From: Sphingobacteriales bacterium
GTDB taxonomy: Bacteria > Bacteroidota > Bacteroidia > Chitinophagales > Chitinophagaceae
Assembly (NCBI GenBank): GCA_004295245.1
Contig: REAR01000071.1
Location: 1 to 37,203 of the forward strand
Direction: 5' to 3'
Length of the DNA: 37,203 nt
The notes under the pieces were generated by a model. That model was not told where the DNA came from, did no database searches, and saw only the letters and a program-made list of their open reading frames with translations. A program made the position numbers and the translations under genes. This document shows positions 7,113 through 14,706 of this stretch, piece by piece; positions within the stretch are counted from its first letter, which is position 1, and each line of letters opens with the position of its first letter.

Positions 7113-7967
7113 ATGCAAACGTATGATGAGCAATTACAGCATTTAATTGAACAGGCTTTAAAAGAAGATATTGGCAACGGAGACCACAGCACCCTATGCT
7201 GCATACCTGCCAGTACCCGTGGCAAAGCCATTCTAAAAATTAAACAGGGCGGTATTTTAGCAGGCATGGATGTGGCCGAAAAAATTTTCAGATATAAAGA
7301 GCCCTCCATTTTATTTACCCCATTTAAAAAAGATGGCGCAACCATGCAGCCCGGTGAAATTGCTTTTGAAGTAACGGCTACGGTACCTACCATTTTACAA
7401 TGCGAAAGACTGGTGTTAAATACAATGCAGCGCATGAGTGGCATTGCCACGCTAACTCATATTTATGCCGATAAACTAAAGAACTATAAAACCAATATTT
7501 TAGATACCCGTAAAACCACACCCAATTTCAGGCTGTTGGAAAAAGAGGCCGTTCGTATTGGTGGCGGGTTTAACCACCGGATGGGTTTGTATGATATGAT
7601 AATGCTAAAAGACAATCATATTGATTATTGTGGCGGTATTGAACAAGCAATTGAAAGGGCTTATCATTATACGCAAACCCTTGCCCCAAATTTAAAAATT
7701 GAAGTAGAGACTCGCTCTATTGAAGATGTAAAAAGGGTTTTAGCTGTGGGTAAAGTACACCGTATTATGCTGGATAATTATACCCCCGCACAAATCATTG
7801 AAGCATTGTTATTAATAAACGGCCAGTACGAAACAGAGGCCAGCGGCGGTATTAACTTAGAAAATTTAGAAAGCTATGCAGCCACCGGTGTTGACTATAT
7901 TAGTATAGGCGCCCTTATTCACCAGGCTAAGAGTATAGACCTTAGCTTAAAAGCAGTAATTGACTGA
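7113..7967 (+). CDS. nadC: Nicotinate-nucleotide pyrophosphorylase (carboxylating)
   Basis: A 284-residue quinolinate phosphoribosyltransferase, normal in length. It converts quinolinate and PRPP to nicotinate mononucleotide, CO2 and pyrophosphate in de novo NAD synthesis. Family marks are EDIGNGDHST at 18-27, DTRKTTP at 131-137 (phosphate binding), RIGGGFNHRMGLYDMIMLKDNHI at about 148-170 and the late SGGINLENL and ISIGALIH blocks. The ATG at 7113 gives the expected N-terminus. The SUI1-like gene follows 17 nt later and may share its transcript. nadA and nadB are not in the window. Confidence 0.97.
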   Translation: MQTYDEQLQHLIEQALKEDIGNGDHSTLCCIPASTRGKAILKIKQGGILAGMDVAEKIFRYKEPSILFTPFKKDGATMQPGEIAFEVTATVPTILQCERLVLNTMQRMSGIATLTHIYADKLKNYKTNILDTRKTTPNFRLLEKEAVRIGGGFNHRMGLYDMIMLKDNHIDYCGGIEQAIERAYHYTQTLAPNLKIEVETRSIEDVKRVLAVGKVHRIMLDNYTPAQIIEALLLINGQYETEASGGINLENLESYAATGVDYISIGALIHQAKSIDLSLKAVID

Positions 7968-7984
7968 TTAGAAAATAAATTGGT

Positions 7985-8326
7985 ATGTCAAAAAAAAACA
8001 AAGCCGCCGAAAATGGATTGGTATACAGCACCGACCCAAGTTTTAAAATAGAAGAAGATGAAGCAGTTGTTGAAACGCTGCCGCAGGCACAACAAAAACT
8101 ACGCATTCGGCTAGATACTAAACACCGGGCTGGCAAAGCAGTTACATTAATTACGGGTTTTATTGGTACTGTGCCTGATTTAGAAGAACTGGGCAAAAAA
8201 CTAAAAAATCATTGTGGTAGTGGCGGTACTGCAAAAGATGCAGAAATTATTGTGCAGGGAGATCACCGAGATAAGGTTTTGCAGTGGTTGTTAAAAAATG
8301 GCTTTAGCGGCTCAAAAAAAATTTAA
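7985..8326 (+). CDS. SUI1/eIF1-like translation factor (YciH family)
   Basis: A 113-residue protein of the SUI1/YciH family. The conserved fold is visible as RIRLDTKHRAGKAVTLITGF at about 39-58, followed by LKNHCGSGGTAKDAEIIVQGDH and KVLQWLLKNGF. In eukaryotes eIF1 monitors start-codon choice; the bacterial homologue binds the small ribosomal subunit region but is dispensable, and its role is poorly defined. The N-terminal 35 residues are low in conservation. The gene lies 17 nt after nadC and is followed without a gap by a small membrane-protein frame. Confidence 0.92.
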   Translation: MSKKNKAAENGLVYSTDPSFKIEEDEAVVETLPQAQQKLRIRLDTKHRAGKAVTLITGFIGTVPDLEELGKKLKNHCGSGGTAKDAEIIVQGDHRDKVLQWLLKNGFSGSKKI

Positions 8327-8530
8327 TTGCTTTACCCAATTTTTATAATTGCTGTTATTGCCTGTAGTATTACTGCTATTATATTTTTTATACTATATGC
8401 CCGTGCCCGCATGCAAGAACGGGAACAAGATGAAAAAAAGTATTTAAGTTGCCACTACATAGCACTCTTTGCACTGTTTGCACTAGGCATTTTATACATG
8501 CTATATATGGTAGTTTATACCACTGACTAA
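8327..8530 (+). CDS. Small two-helix membrane protein
   Basis: A 67-residue frame that starts with TTG directly after the stop of the SUI1-like gene, so it would be translated by coupling. It encodes two hydrophobic helices (about 4-24 and 46-64) joined by a charged loop (ARARMQEREQDEKKYLSCH), a believable small membrane protein. I do not recognise a family. Its end overlaps the end of the convergent ferredoxin gene by 4 nt. The unusual start codon and small size make it only a moderately safe call. Confidence 0.5.
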   Translation: MLYPIFIIAVIACSITAIIFFILYARARMQEREQDEKKYLSCHYIALFALFALGILYMLYMVVYTTD

Positions 8531-8955
8531 CCCTGAAAGCCATTGCTGCGATGGCTGCCATCGCAATACGGTTTTTTTTGCGATGCTCCGCAACGGCATA
8601 AAGCTACTTTACCTGTTTTAATTTCTTCGCTGCCATCACTGTGTTTAATAAGGCATTCGCTATTAATAATAAATGGGCCGTTAGGCAGTACGTTTATTGT
8701 AGTATTTGCAGTGGCGGCCGGTGCTGTGGCTTCTGTGGCATTGCTTAACACATAACTGATAGCACCACTGGGGCATTTGCGTACCTGCTCAATAATAGCT
8801 GCAGTATCTGCCTGCTCCATATCTATCCAAGGCCGGCGTTGCGGATTAAAAACACCGGGTAAGCCCTTTACACAAACTGCTGAATGGATGCATACATCGG
8901 GTTTCCAAATAACCGTTACATCATTTTTTGTATACTTCATTGTTGTTTGAGACAT
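8527..8955 (-). CDS. Ferredoxin-like Fer4_19 plus CDGSH iron-sulphur protein
   Basis: A 142-residue fusion of two iron-sulphur modules. The first 70 residues resemble Fer4_19 (DUF1271): WKPDVCIHSAVCVKGLPGVF, then VRKCPSGAISY, giving Cys at about 22, 28 and 60. The C-terminal part has a perfect CDGSH motif, CRCGASQKKPYCDGSH (three Cys and one His for a 2Fe-2S cluster). A linker rich in Ala and Thr separates the parts. The protein is soluble and probably an electron carrier or redox sensor. It lies downstream of icd on the same strand, with a terminator and a repeat between them. Domain calls are firm; partners are unknown. Confidence 0.93.
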   Translation of the reverse strand: MSQTTMKYTKNDVTVIWKPDVCIHSAVCVKGLPGVFNPQRRPWIDMEQADTAAIIEQVRKCPSGAISYVLSNATEATAPAATANTTINVLPNGPFIINSECLIKHSDGSEEIKTGKVALCRCGASQKKPYCDGSHRSNGFQG

Positions 8956-8997
8956 AGACTATTTATTTAACTGGCACACAAGTTACACCTATGCCAT

Positions 8998-9025
8998 AAA
9001 AAAACCCGGCACTAACCGGGTTTTG
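8998..9025 (-). terminator. Rho-independent terminator after icd
   Basis: AACCCGG / CCGGGTT with the loop CACTAA. The T run lies on the minus strand, so it ends the icd transcript. Confidence 0.85.
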
Positions 9026-9051
9026 CTGAATTATAATTATACAGTAAAAGA

Positions 9052-9096
9052 GTGCGACGCAACAGCAGCTGAAAAAAAATCTACTGCTGGTTAACA
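9052..9096 (-). repeat. Dispersed repeat copy R5, diverged tail
   Basis: On the minus strand the head GTTAACCAGCAGTAG, a T run and CAGCTGCTG lead to the exact core. The tail (TCTTTTACTG) fits none of the other classes. Confidence 0.8.
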
Positions 9097-9103
9097 AATT
9101 TGT

Positions 9104-10555
9104 TTACTGCCCTTGTGCCAGGCTATATGCTTTTTTACCTGCCCACATATTTAACACCTCCATACTGCACACTTTAAAATTTGCAGTTAAGCTTTGGTAT
9201 AATGCTACAATATGCTGTTGTGTTAAAGGTGCATCATTGATACTTTCAAAACGGCAACGGTATTGATTTACTACATTGGTAAACACACTGCCTTTGGGCC
9301 ATACTTGTGTGCCGCGGTTAGTAATGGTTACCAGCTTGTACAAACTACCTTCATGCAGGAGGCACTTGTTGGCAACATCTAAGGGTTGTTCTGAACTTTC
9401 AATAAAAAAGTCGGCCCCTACAATGGTTTCTTCTTCCATTTCTTTACTCATTATAAGAGGGTTCTTATCCAATTTATAAATGGTTTGAGTAATGGGTTTG
9501 TTTGGCAATAGTGGTTTAAGGCCATGTGCCGGTGTTTTACCAAAATTGGCAATAATTGTATTGGCAAATTGGGTGGTATTTACAGATGGTTTTGTTTTAT
9601 CTCCAAAGTCGCCGGTGTGTACGCCTTGCTCTAACGTATATAGCAAAGCATTCTCAATAACAGCGGCATTTTCCATTAAACCCAGGTGGCGCAGCATTGC
9701 TAAGCCACTTAATAATAATGCTGTTGGGTTGGCAATATTTTTACCCATTATATCTGGCGCTGTACCGTGTACGGCTTCAAATATGCAAATATGGTCGCCA
9801 ATGTTTGCAGAAGGTGCAAAGCCTAAGCCTCCTACCAAACCGGCACACAAATCACTTACAATATCTCCCTGCAGGTTAGTAAGCACCACCACATCAAACT
9901 CATGCGGCCTAACCACCAGCTTCATGCATAAATCATCTACTATTACATCATCGGCTTTCAGCTCAGGATATTCTTTTGCCACTTCATAAAAACATTCTAA
10001 AAAAAGCCCGTCTGTAATTTTCATGATGTTGGCTTTGTGACCGCAAGTAATGCGGCGGGCGCCTTTTTTTTGCGCCATTTCAAAAGCATATTTTATTACC
10101 TGCATACTTCCGGGGCGGGTAATAAAGCGGCGGCCCAATGCCACATCATGGGTAAGCATATGCTCTATACCACCATAAGTATCTTCAATGTTTTCTCTTA
10201 CAATGGTAATATCAATAGGTATACCGGCTTTACTAAATACTGTATCTACGCCGTGTAATGTTTGAAATACTCTTTTGTTAGCATAAGTGTTCCATGTTTT
10301 GCGGGCAGTAACGTTTACGCTTTTTACACCTTTTCCTTTGGGTGTTTCCATGGGGCCTTTAAATAAAATACCCAGGCTTTCTATAGTTTGTTGCGCTTCG
10401 GGCGTCATACCGTTGCTGAAGCCTTTATCAAATACCCACTTTCCCATATCAACAAATTCATACTCCAACGGTACTTTATTGGCTGAAAAAATATCTAACA
10501 CTGCTTGCATTATTTCCGGGCCTATGCCATCTCCTTTTGCTACTGCTATTTTCAT
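9104..10555 (-). CDS. icd: Isocitrate dehydrogenase (NADP-type, Thermus-like long form)
   Basis: A 483-residue isocitrate dehydrogenase that oxidatively decarboxylates isocitrate to 2-oxoglutarate in the citric acid cycle. The beta-decarboxylating dehydrogenase core is clear: GDGIGPE at 8-14, KSVNVTARK at 78-86, RENIEDTYGGIEH at 120-132, NLQGDIVSDL at 227-236 and HGTAPD at 263-268. After about residue 340 there is an extra domain of about 140 residues, typical of the longer Thermus/Bacteroidota form and absent from the E. coli enzyme. Cofactor choice cannot be proved by eye. A good promoter lies about 70 nt upstream, and a terminator follows. Confidence 0.92.
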   Translation of the reverse strand: MKIAVAKGDGIGPEIMQAVLDIFSANKVPLEYEFVDMGKWVFDKGFSNGMTPEAQQTIESLGILFKGPMETPKGKGVKSVNVTARKTWNTYANKRVFQTLHGVDTVFSKAGIPIDITIVRENIEDTYGGIEHMLTHDVALGRRFITRPGSMQVIKYAFEMAQKKGARRITCGHKANIMKITDGLFLECFYEVAKEYPELKADDVIVDDLCMKLVVRPHEFDVVVLTNLQGDIVSDLCAGLVGGLGFAPSANIGDHICIFEAVHGTAPDIMGKNIANPTALLLSGLAMLRHLGLMENAAVIENALLYTLEQGVHTGDFGDKTKPSVNTTQFANTIIANFGKTPAHGLKPLLPNKPITQTIYKLDKNPLIMSKEMEEETIVGADFFIESSEQPLDVANKCLLHEGSLYKLVTITNRGTQVWPKGSVFTNVVNQYRCRFESINDAPLTQQHIVALYQSLTANFKVCSMEVLNMWAGKKAYSLAQGQ

Positions 10556-10625
10556 ACTTGCTTATAAATTTTCTGTTTAAAATTACTACAATCGGTTACT
10601 GTGTAATTACTTATTTTTTCCGGCG

Positions 10626-10658
10626 CAAAGGTACGTTATGAGGCAAATAAAAAACCAA
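10626..10658 (-). promoter_or_regulatory. Promoter of icd
   Basis: On the minus strand TTG (10658-10656) is followed after 22 nt by TACCTTTG (10633-10626), a full match to the Bacteroidota -33/-7 pattern. It would give a leader of about 65 nt before icd. Confidence 0.6.
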
Positions 10659-10698
10659 CAGTTGTAAACAAAAATAATAGCCGGCGGCTCTTTTTTAG

Positions 10699-10706
10699 TA
10701 TCTTTC
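10699..10706 (+). promoter_or_regulatory. Candidate -7 box of apaG
   Basis: TATCTTTC differs from TAnnTTTG in its last base and lies 19 nt before the apaG ATG. The leader contains an AGAAGAAA stretch. Confidence 0.4.
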
Positions 10707-10725
10707 CTACCAGAAGAAACCTGTT

Positions 10726-11112
10726 ATGAACTCTATCGTATCTGAAGGCATTGCAATTTCGGTAGAAACATTTTACCAGCCAGATTACAGTAATCCGGTG
10801 CAGGGAGAGTTCATGTTTGCTTATCGCATTCACATAGAGAATCTCAATAATTTTCCCGTTAAACTACACCGCCGTCATTGGTATATTTTTGATAGTAATG
10901 GCAGCCACCGCGAGGTGGAAGGAGAAGGTGTGGTGGGTGTGCAGCCGGTATTAAAGCCCGGTGAAAATTACCAGTATGTAAGTGGCTGTAACCTGCGTAC
11001 AGAAATGGGCAAAATGTATGGCACTTATCAAATGGAAAATCTGAACAATAAAAAATCGTTTCAGGTAACTATCCCTGCTTTTGAAATGGTGGTTCCATTT
11101 AAAAACAATTAA
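10726..11112 (+). CDS. apaG: ApaG domain protein
   Basis: A 128-residue ApaG-family protein, normal length, all beta with an immunoglobulin/FN3-like fold. Family blocks are FMFAYRIHIENLN, VKLHRRHWYIFDSNGSHREVEGEGVVGVQPVLKPGE and YVSGCNLRTEMGKMYGTYQM. In enterobacteria apaG lies with apaH and is linked to magnesium/cobalt phenotypes; the molecular role is unsettled. Here it stands alone, divergent from icd and convergent with the di-haem protein gene. The same domain occurs in some F-box proteins as a binding module. Family call is secure. Confidence 0.93.
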   Translation: MNSIVSEGIAISVETFYQPDYSNPVQGEFMFAYRIHIENLNNFPVKLHRRHWYIFDSNGSHREVEGEGVVGVQPVLKPGENYQYVSGCNLRTEMGKMYGTYQMENLNNKKSFQVTIPAFEMVVPFKNN

Positions 11113-11120
11113 TTTTTTTT

Positions 11121-11173
11121 GTTACCGGCTGTAGTGCATGGCCCGGCAGTGGTTGCGTCGCACACTTGTGCAG
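11121..11173 (+). repeat. Dispersed repeat copy R6, tail type A
   Basis: The head GTTACCGGCTGTAGTGC follows a T run after apaG; then comes the exact core and the tail CACTTGTGCAG. It is paired with inverted copy R7 88 bases further on. Confidence 0.85.
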
Positions 11174-11260
11174 TAAGTCGGTATTTCAGCAACACTTAAA
11201 GTCAGAAAGGGTTATGCTATTTATGTAAGCCGCTTCCTCAATTGCAGACCGGTATTCTTT

Positions 11261-11349
11261 AACACAAGTGCGCCCCGATAGCATCGCACAAATCTACTCG
11301 TGGTTTGCAACGAGCAACAATATTTAACCGGAGTTGCACTGCTGGTTAC
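11261..11349 (-). repeat. Dispersed repeat copy R7, long tail type E
   Basis: On the minus strand the head AACCAGCAGTGCAACTCCGG is followed by GTTGCTCGTTGC and a long tail containing GAGTAGATTTGTGCGATGC and TATCGGGGCGCACTTGTG. Nearly the same tail occurs at 25164-25216 on the other strand. Small stems (CTCGT/ACGAG, GTGCG/CGCAC) lie within it. Confidence 0.85.
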
Positions 11350-11355
11350 AAAATT

Positions 11356-12399
11356 TTATTGGGGCTGCGCAAAACGTTTATCAGCAATAAAAACAGAATC
11401 GGTGAGTGTGGTTAAAAACGCTTTTAACTGCGTACGCTCTGTAGTAGTTAATACAATTTTATTAGTAAGCAACGGGTCTAAGGTGGGGCTGCTTATAATG
11501 CCAGTTGCATAATGGTTCAATACCTGATCTATTGAATAGAATCTTCCATCGTGCATATACGGAAAAGTAAGCAATACATTTCTTAGACTGGGTACTTTAA
11601 ACTTTAGCGAGTCTTCTTTTTTATTGGTAATACGCATGCGGCCATTATCTAATAAAAAAGGATGCAGATCCATACCGTTGTTACGATAACTTAAATCAGT
11701 AAGTAGTGGTTCTTTATGGCAGGCGGCACATTTATTTTGAAAAATGGTATAGCCAGATTGCTCTGTGTTGGTAAAACTGGCCTGCCCGTTTCTTACTTTA
11801 TCGTACTTACTGTTTGCAGATACCATGGTAACCATAAACTGCGCCAATGCTTTTAACATACGTTGGCTGTTTACTTCTTCAGTACCAAAAGCAGCTTTAA
11901 ACTGTGCGGGGTATTTGTTATCTGCTTTTAATTTATTAATAACAGTGCCTATATCTTCAGCCATTTCATTAGAAGCTGTTATGGGTGCCAGTGGTTGTAC
12001 TTCTATATGATTGATGCCCCCATCCCAATGCAGTTCTGTATGCCATGCCAAATTAAAAATACCCGGCGAGTTGCGGGTGGTAAACTGGTTGTTAAAACCA
12101 TGGCTCAAATCATGATCAAAAGTGGCAAAGGCGGCAAATTGCTGGTGGCAGCTACTACAGGGAAAATTACCATCTTTTGATAATTGCCCATCGTAAAACA
12201 AACGCCGGCCTAGGCTGATGCCTTCTTGTGTTAGCGGGTTATTGGTAAAACTATATTGCGGTACTGGAAAGCCCGGCGGTGTGGTAAACGTAACCGGTGT
12301 GGGGCCTGCTTTAGTGTCGTTTTTTTTACAACTGTTTACCTGCATCCAGGCTATTGCACCTGCGCATAAAAATAATATGGTAAGCAGTTTTTTTTTCAT
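11356..12399 (-). CDS. MauG/MbnH-like di-haem cytochrome c peroxidase family lipoprotein
   Basis: A 347-residue di-haem c-type protein. The haem sites are CSSCH at 81-85 and CAACH at 224-228. Family blocks LGRRLFYD, TRNSPGIFNLAW and PYMHDGRF are present. The N-terminus has a lipoprotein-type signal peptide (VNSC, Cys24), so it is probably membrane-anchored facing the periplasm. The family covers bacterial cytochrome c peroxidases and the tryptophan-oxidising enzymes MauG and MbnH. The preceding gene, 6 nt away, encodes an MbnP-like protein. That pairing favours an MbnH-like role, oxidising a Trp of the partner, over simple peroxidase activity. The family is sure; the MbnH role is inference. 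Confidence 0.88.
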   Translation of the reverse strand: MKKKLLTILFLCAGAIAWMQVNSCKKNDTKAGPTPVTFTTPPGFPVPQYSFTNNPLTQEGISLGRRLFYDGQLSKDGNFPCSSCHQQFAAFATFDHDLSHGFNNQFTTRNSPGIFNLAWHTELHWDGGINHIEVQPLAPITASNEMAEDIGTVINKLKADNKYPAQFKAAFGTEEVNSQRMLKALAQFMVTMVSANSKYDKVRNGQASFTNTEQSGYTIFQNKCAACHKEPLLTDLSYRNNGMDLHPFLLDNGRMRITNKKEDSLKFKVPSLRNVLLTFPYMHDGRFYSIDQVLNHYATGIISSPTLDPLLTNKIVLTTTERTQLKAFLTTLTDSVFIADKRFAQPQ

Positions 12400-12405
12400 T
12401 GTTAT

Positions 12406-13194
12406 TTATTCGTTCTTAACAGCAGTTACCGTAAACATCTTAGAATAATTTTCTGATACACTGCGGGCCAAAATACCGGGTGTGGTTACCACAGGGTTCT
12501 CTTCAATTTTTAAATCATGCGGGTTATAAAACCAAGCGTTTACGTTTGCATTTACACTAATAATACTTTTTGTGTTGGGTTTAATTTCTGAGTACAACCC
12601 AAACGGAAACAAAAGTAACGGTTTTCTAATGGCGTTTTCAACACCTTTAAAACCACCAATATGATATTCGAATTTTCCATTAGGCTGGTTGCTTACTGGA
12701 GAAGTGCCTTCCAGCTTTGCCATAATGTAGCCACTGTTCCAGGTCCAAAACATACCTTTGGCAGGGTCTAATGCACCCGTTTGTGCCCCGCTTACATTGC
12801 GTACACTATCCACACCTATCGTAAATGAAATTCGGTTGTAGCGAAAGGGTACTGCAGAAAGTTTCACCGTCCAGGTAGTAGAGTCGGCGGCATCTATTAA
12901 AAAGTATTTGTCTTTATTAACATTGTAAACCCTGTTGCTATCTGTATTAATTAAATCAAACTGGCAGATATAAAATTTAAAGGCAGCAACTTTATAGGGC
13001 TCATCAAAATAATTTTTATAGGTAGAGTCAAAACTCAGCTTTAAAGTATCTACCACAGGTGTAAAGTTAATAACCAGGTTATAATCTTCTTTAGGGGTGG
13101 CCCATCCGCTGCCGCTGTATTCTTTGGCGCAAGAATTAAATAACACCAGCATCAATAGTAAAGCCGGCAAATGTAGTTTCAGTAGTTTTTTCAT
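12406..13194 (-). CDS. MbnP-like lipoprotein (partner of the MauG/MbnH enzyme)
   Basis: A 262-residue predicted lipoprotein (lipobox FNSC, Cys22). The ATG at 13194 is chosen because it places the signal peptide first; a TTG at 13218 would overlap arfB. The mature part is beta-rich: LVINFTPVVDTLKLSFDS, AAFKFYICQFDLIN and RISFTIGVDSVRNVSGAQ. It has GMFWTWNSGYIMAKLEG at about 147-163. The FWTW segment is the kind of conserved Trp site that in MbnP is oxidised to kynurenine by its di-haem partner to make a copper site. The next gene encodes such a di-haem enzyme. MbnP family assignment is good; copper binding here is inferred. Confidence 0.8.
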   Translation of the reverse strand: MKKLLKLHLPALLLMLVLFNSCAKEYSGSGWATPKEDYNLVINFTPVVDTLKLSFDSTYKNYFDEPYKVAAFKFYICQFDLINTDSNRVYNVNKDKYFLIDAADSTTWTVKLSAVPFRYNRISFTIGVDSVRNVSGAQTGALDPAKGMFWTWNSGYIMAKLEGTSPVSNQPNGKFEYHIGGFKGVENAIRKPLLLFPFGLYSEIKPNTKSIISVNANVNAWFYNPHDLKIEENPVVTTPGILARSVSENYSKMFTVTAVKNE

Positions 13195-13214
13195 AGAAAA
13201 AGTGTTGTCAGTTT

Positions 13215-13619
13215 TCAATCGGCAAACCGTACTTTTTTTCGTTGTTCTTTTGTACTGCTTTTTTTCTTTTTACCCTCCAGCCTTTTTTGTTTAATGGCTT
13301 TAGAGGGTCTGGTAGCAATACGGGCTTTCTTTTTTACCAGTGCCTGTTGTATTAAAAGCAACATTTTATCTATTACTGCCGCTTTATTTTCCAACTGGGT
13401 ACGATATGTCTGGCTTCTTACTTGCAAAAACCCTTCCGAATTAATACGATTAGCCAGTTTCTGACCTATAATTTCTTTTTGTTCTGGTAATAATATTTTA
13501 GCCGTAGAAACGTTCAGGCTGCCCTCTACAGCAGTTTCCACCTTATTTACATTTTGTCCGCCCTTACCCCCGCTTCTGAATGTTTTAAAACTTATTTCCG
13601 CTGTTAATGCTGTGCGCAT
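13215..13619 (-). CDS. arfB: Alternative ribosome-rescue hydrolase ArfB
   Basis: A 134-residue member of the release-factor-like ArfB (YaeJ) family. The catalytic GGQ lies at 20-22 within SGGKGGQNVNK. The C-terminal tail is strongly basic (KKKARIATRPSKAIKQKRLEGKKKK), as needed to enter the empty mRNA channel of stalled ribosomes. The protein lacks the codon-recognition domains of RF1/RF2, so it would hydrolyse peptidyl-tRNA on non-stop ribosomes. The Lys before GGQ replaces the Ser/Pro usual in E. coli. It is the first gene of a probable operon with the MbnP- and MbnH-like genes, although no functional link is obvious. Confidence 0.93.
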   Translation of the reverse strand: MRTALTAEISFKTFRSGGKGGQNVNKVETAVEGSLNVSTAKILLPEQKEIIGQKLANRINSEGFLQVRSQTYRTQLENKAAVIDKMLLLIQQALVKKKARIATRPSKAIKQKRLEGKKKKSSTKEQRKKVRFAD

Positions 13620-13665
13620 AAATAGTAATTTGTGTACTTAAAATTAAAACAAGTTTTACCAACAC

Positions 13666-14118
13666 ATGAAAGCGGTCGTACAACGGGTAACCACAGCCAG
13701 CGTAACCATAAATAATACCATACGCAGCAGCATACAAAAAGGTTTGCTGGTACTGCTGGGTATTGAAGACGCTGACAACAGTGAGGATATTGTATGGCTA
13801 AGTAATAAAATAGTGGGCCTGCGCATTTTTAACGATGCCGAGGGTGTAATGAATTGCTCTGTTAAAGAAACCAATGGTCAAATTTTATTAGTCAGCCAGT
13901 TTACCTTGCACGCATCTACCAAAAAAGGCAATCGTCCCTCGTATATAAAAGCAAGCAAGCCCCCTGTTGCCATACCACTATATCAGCAAATGATAACACA
14001 ACTATCGCAAGATTTAGAAAAACCCATTGCTACCGGCGAGTTTGGTGCCGATATGCAGGTGCAATTATTAAATGATGGGCCGGTAACTATTATTATTGAC
14101 ACAAAAAATAAAGAATAA
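13666..14118 (+). CDS. dtd: D-aminoacyl-tRNA deacylase
   Basis: A 150-residue Dtd enzyme, normal length. It removes D-amino acids (and Gly from tRNA-Ala) from charged tRNA. The two signature blocks are SQFTLHA at 77-83 and NDGPVT at 136-141, which build the chiral-proofreading pocket with the Gly-Pro motif. The N-terminal MKAVVQRVTTASV is typical. It is divergent from arfB, 46 nt away, and is the first of three + strand genes linked to translation or nucleotide hygiene (dtd, MazG-like, glyS), each separated by a dispersed repeat. Confidence 0.97.
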   Translation: MKAVVQRVTTASVTINNTIRSSIQKGLLVLLGIEDADNSEDIVWLSNKIVGLRIFNDAEGVMNCSVKETNGQILLVSQFTLHASTKKGNRPSYIKASKPPVAIPLYQQMITQLSQDLEKPIATGEFGADMQVQLLNDGPVTIIIDTKNKE

Positions 14119-14120
14119 TA

Positions 14121-14172
14121 CTACCAGCCGCAACGCTCCGGTTGGGCATCGTTGCGTCGCAATCCGTTCAAC
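14121..14172 (+). repeat. Dispersed repeat copy R8, tail type C
   Basis: Head CTACCAGCCGCAACGCTCCG, then GGCATC, the exact core and tail AATCCGTTCAAC. The same core and tail occur in inverted form at 17821-17880. Confidence 0.9.
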
Positions 14173-14226
14173 GGCAGTACTGCTATTAAACACTGCTTTA
14201 TTATACCTTTACATAAATACTATTAT

Positions 14227-14559
14227 ATGGATCTTACCATTAACCAGGCACAACAGCAGGTAGACAACTGGATTAAAACCGTTGGCGTACGTTACTTTAA
14301 TGAGCTTACCAACCTGGGTATTTTAATGGAAGAAGTAGGCGAGCTATCGCGGCTAATGGTGCGTAAATATGGAGACCAGTCTTTTAAAGAAACTGATAAA
14401 GGCAAAGAACTGGCCGATGAAATGGCCGATGTATTATGGGTATTAATTTGTTTAGCCAATCAAACCGGTGTGAACCTTACCGATGCTTTGCAAAAAAATT
14501 TTGACAAGAAAAATATACGGGATGCGCAACGGCATATTAACAACGAAAAGCTGCATTAA
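14227..14559 (+). CDS. MazG-like nucleotide pyrophosphohydrolase
   Basis: A 110-residue single-domain MazG-type protein. Metal-binding acidic motifs are MEEVGEL at about 37-43 and DEMADVLW at about 70-77, arranged as the usual EExxE and ExxD pairs on two helices. Such enzymes hydrolyse (d)NTPs to monophosphates and clean the nucleotide pool. I choose the ATG at 14227; the frame extending to 14152 runs into repeat R8 and has no family similarity. The gene is bracketed by two inverted dispersed repeats, R8 and R9, with tails pointing at it. Family secure; substrate unknown. Confidence 0.92.
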   Translation: MDLTINQAQQQVDNWIKTVGVRYFNELTNLGILMEEVGELSRLMVRKYGDQSFKETDKGKELADEMADVLWVLICLANQTGVNLTDALQKNFDKKNIRDAQRHINNEKLH

Positions 14560-14569
14560 CGTACAAAAA

Positions 14570-14622
14570 GCTGAAGGGTGCGACGCAACTATTGCCCAAT
14601 AGCAATACTACTGCCCGTTCAC
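14570..14622 (-). repeat. Dispersed repeat copy R9, tail type B
   Basis: On the minus strand a diverged head (GGGCAGTAGTATTGC) leads to the exact core and the tail CCCTTCAGC, identical to the tail of R1. It is inverted relative to R8 on the other side of the MazG-like gene. Confidence 0.8.
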
Positions 14623-14690
14623 AAAAAAAGAACATGTAAAAAAGGCCATTTACTGGCCGGCTTGCCCCGGTTTCAACAAAGAAACTCTCT

Positions 14691-14698
14691 TATCTTTG
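14691..14698 (+). promoter_or_regulatory. -7 box of glyS
   Basis: TATCTTTG, a full match to TAnnTTTG, ends 8 nt before the chosen ATG. Transcription would begin a few bases before the start codon or at it. Confidence 0.6.
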
Positions 14699-14706
14699 CC
14701 GCCACT

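Noticed and set aside
10636-10833. Minus-strand frame over the apaG start
   Set aside because: It covers the icd promoter and the apaG 5' end and has no similarity that I recognise.
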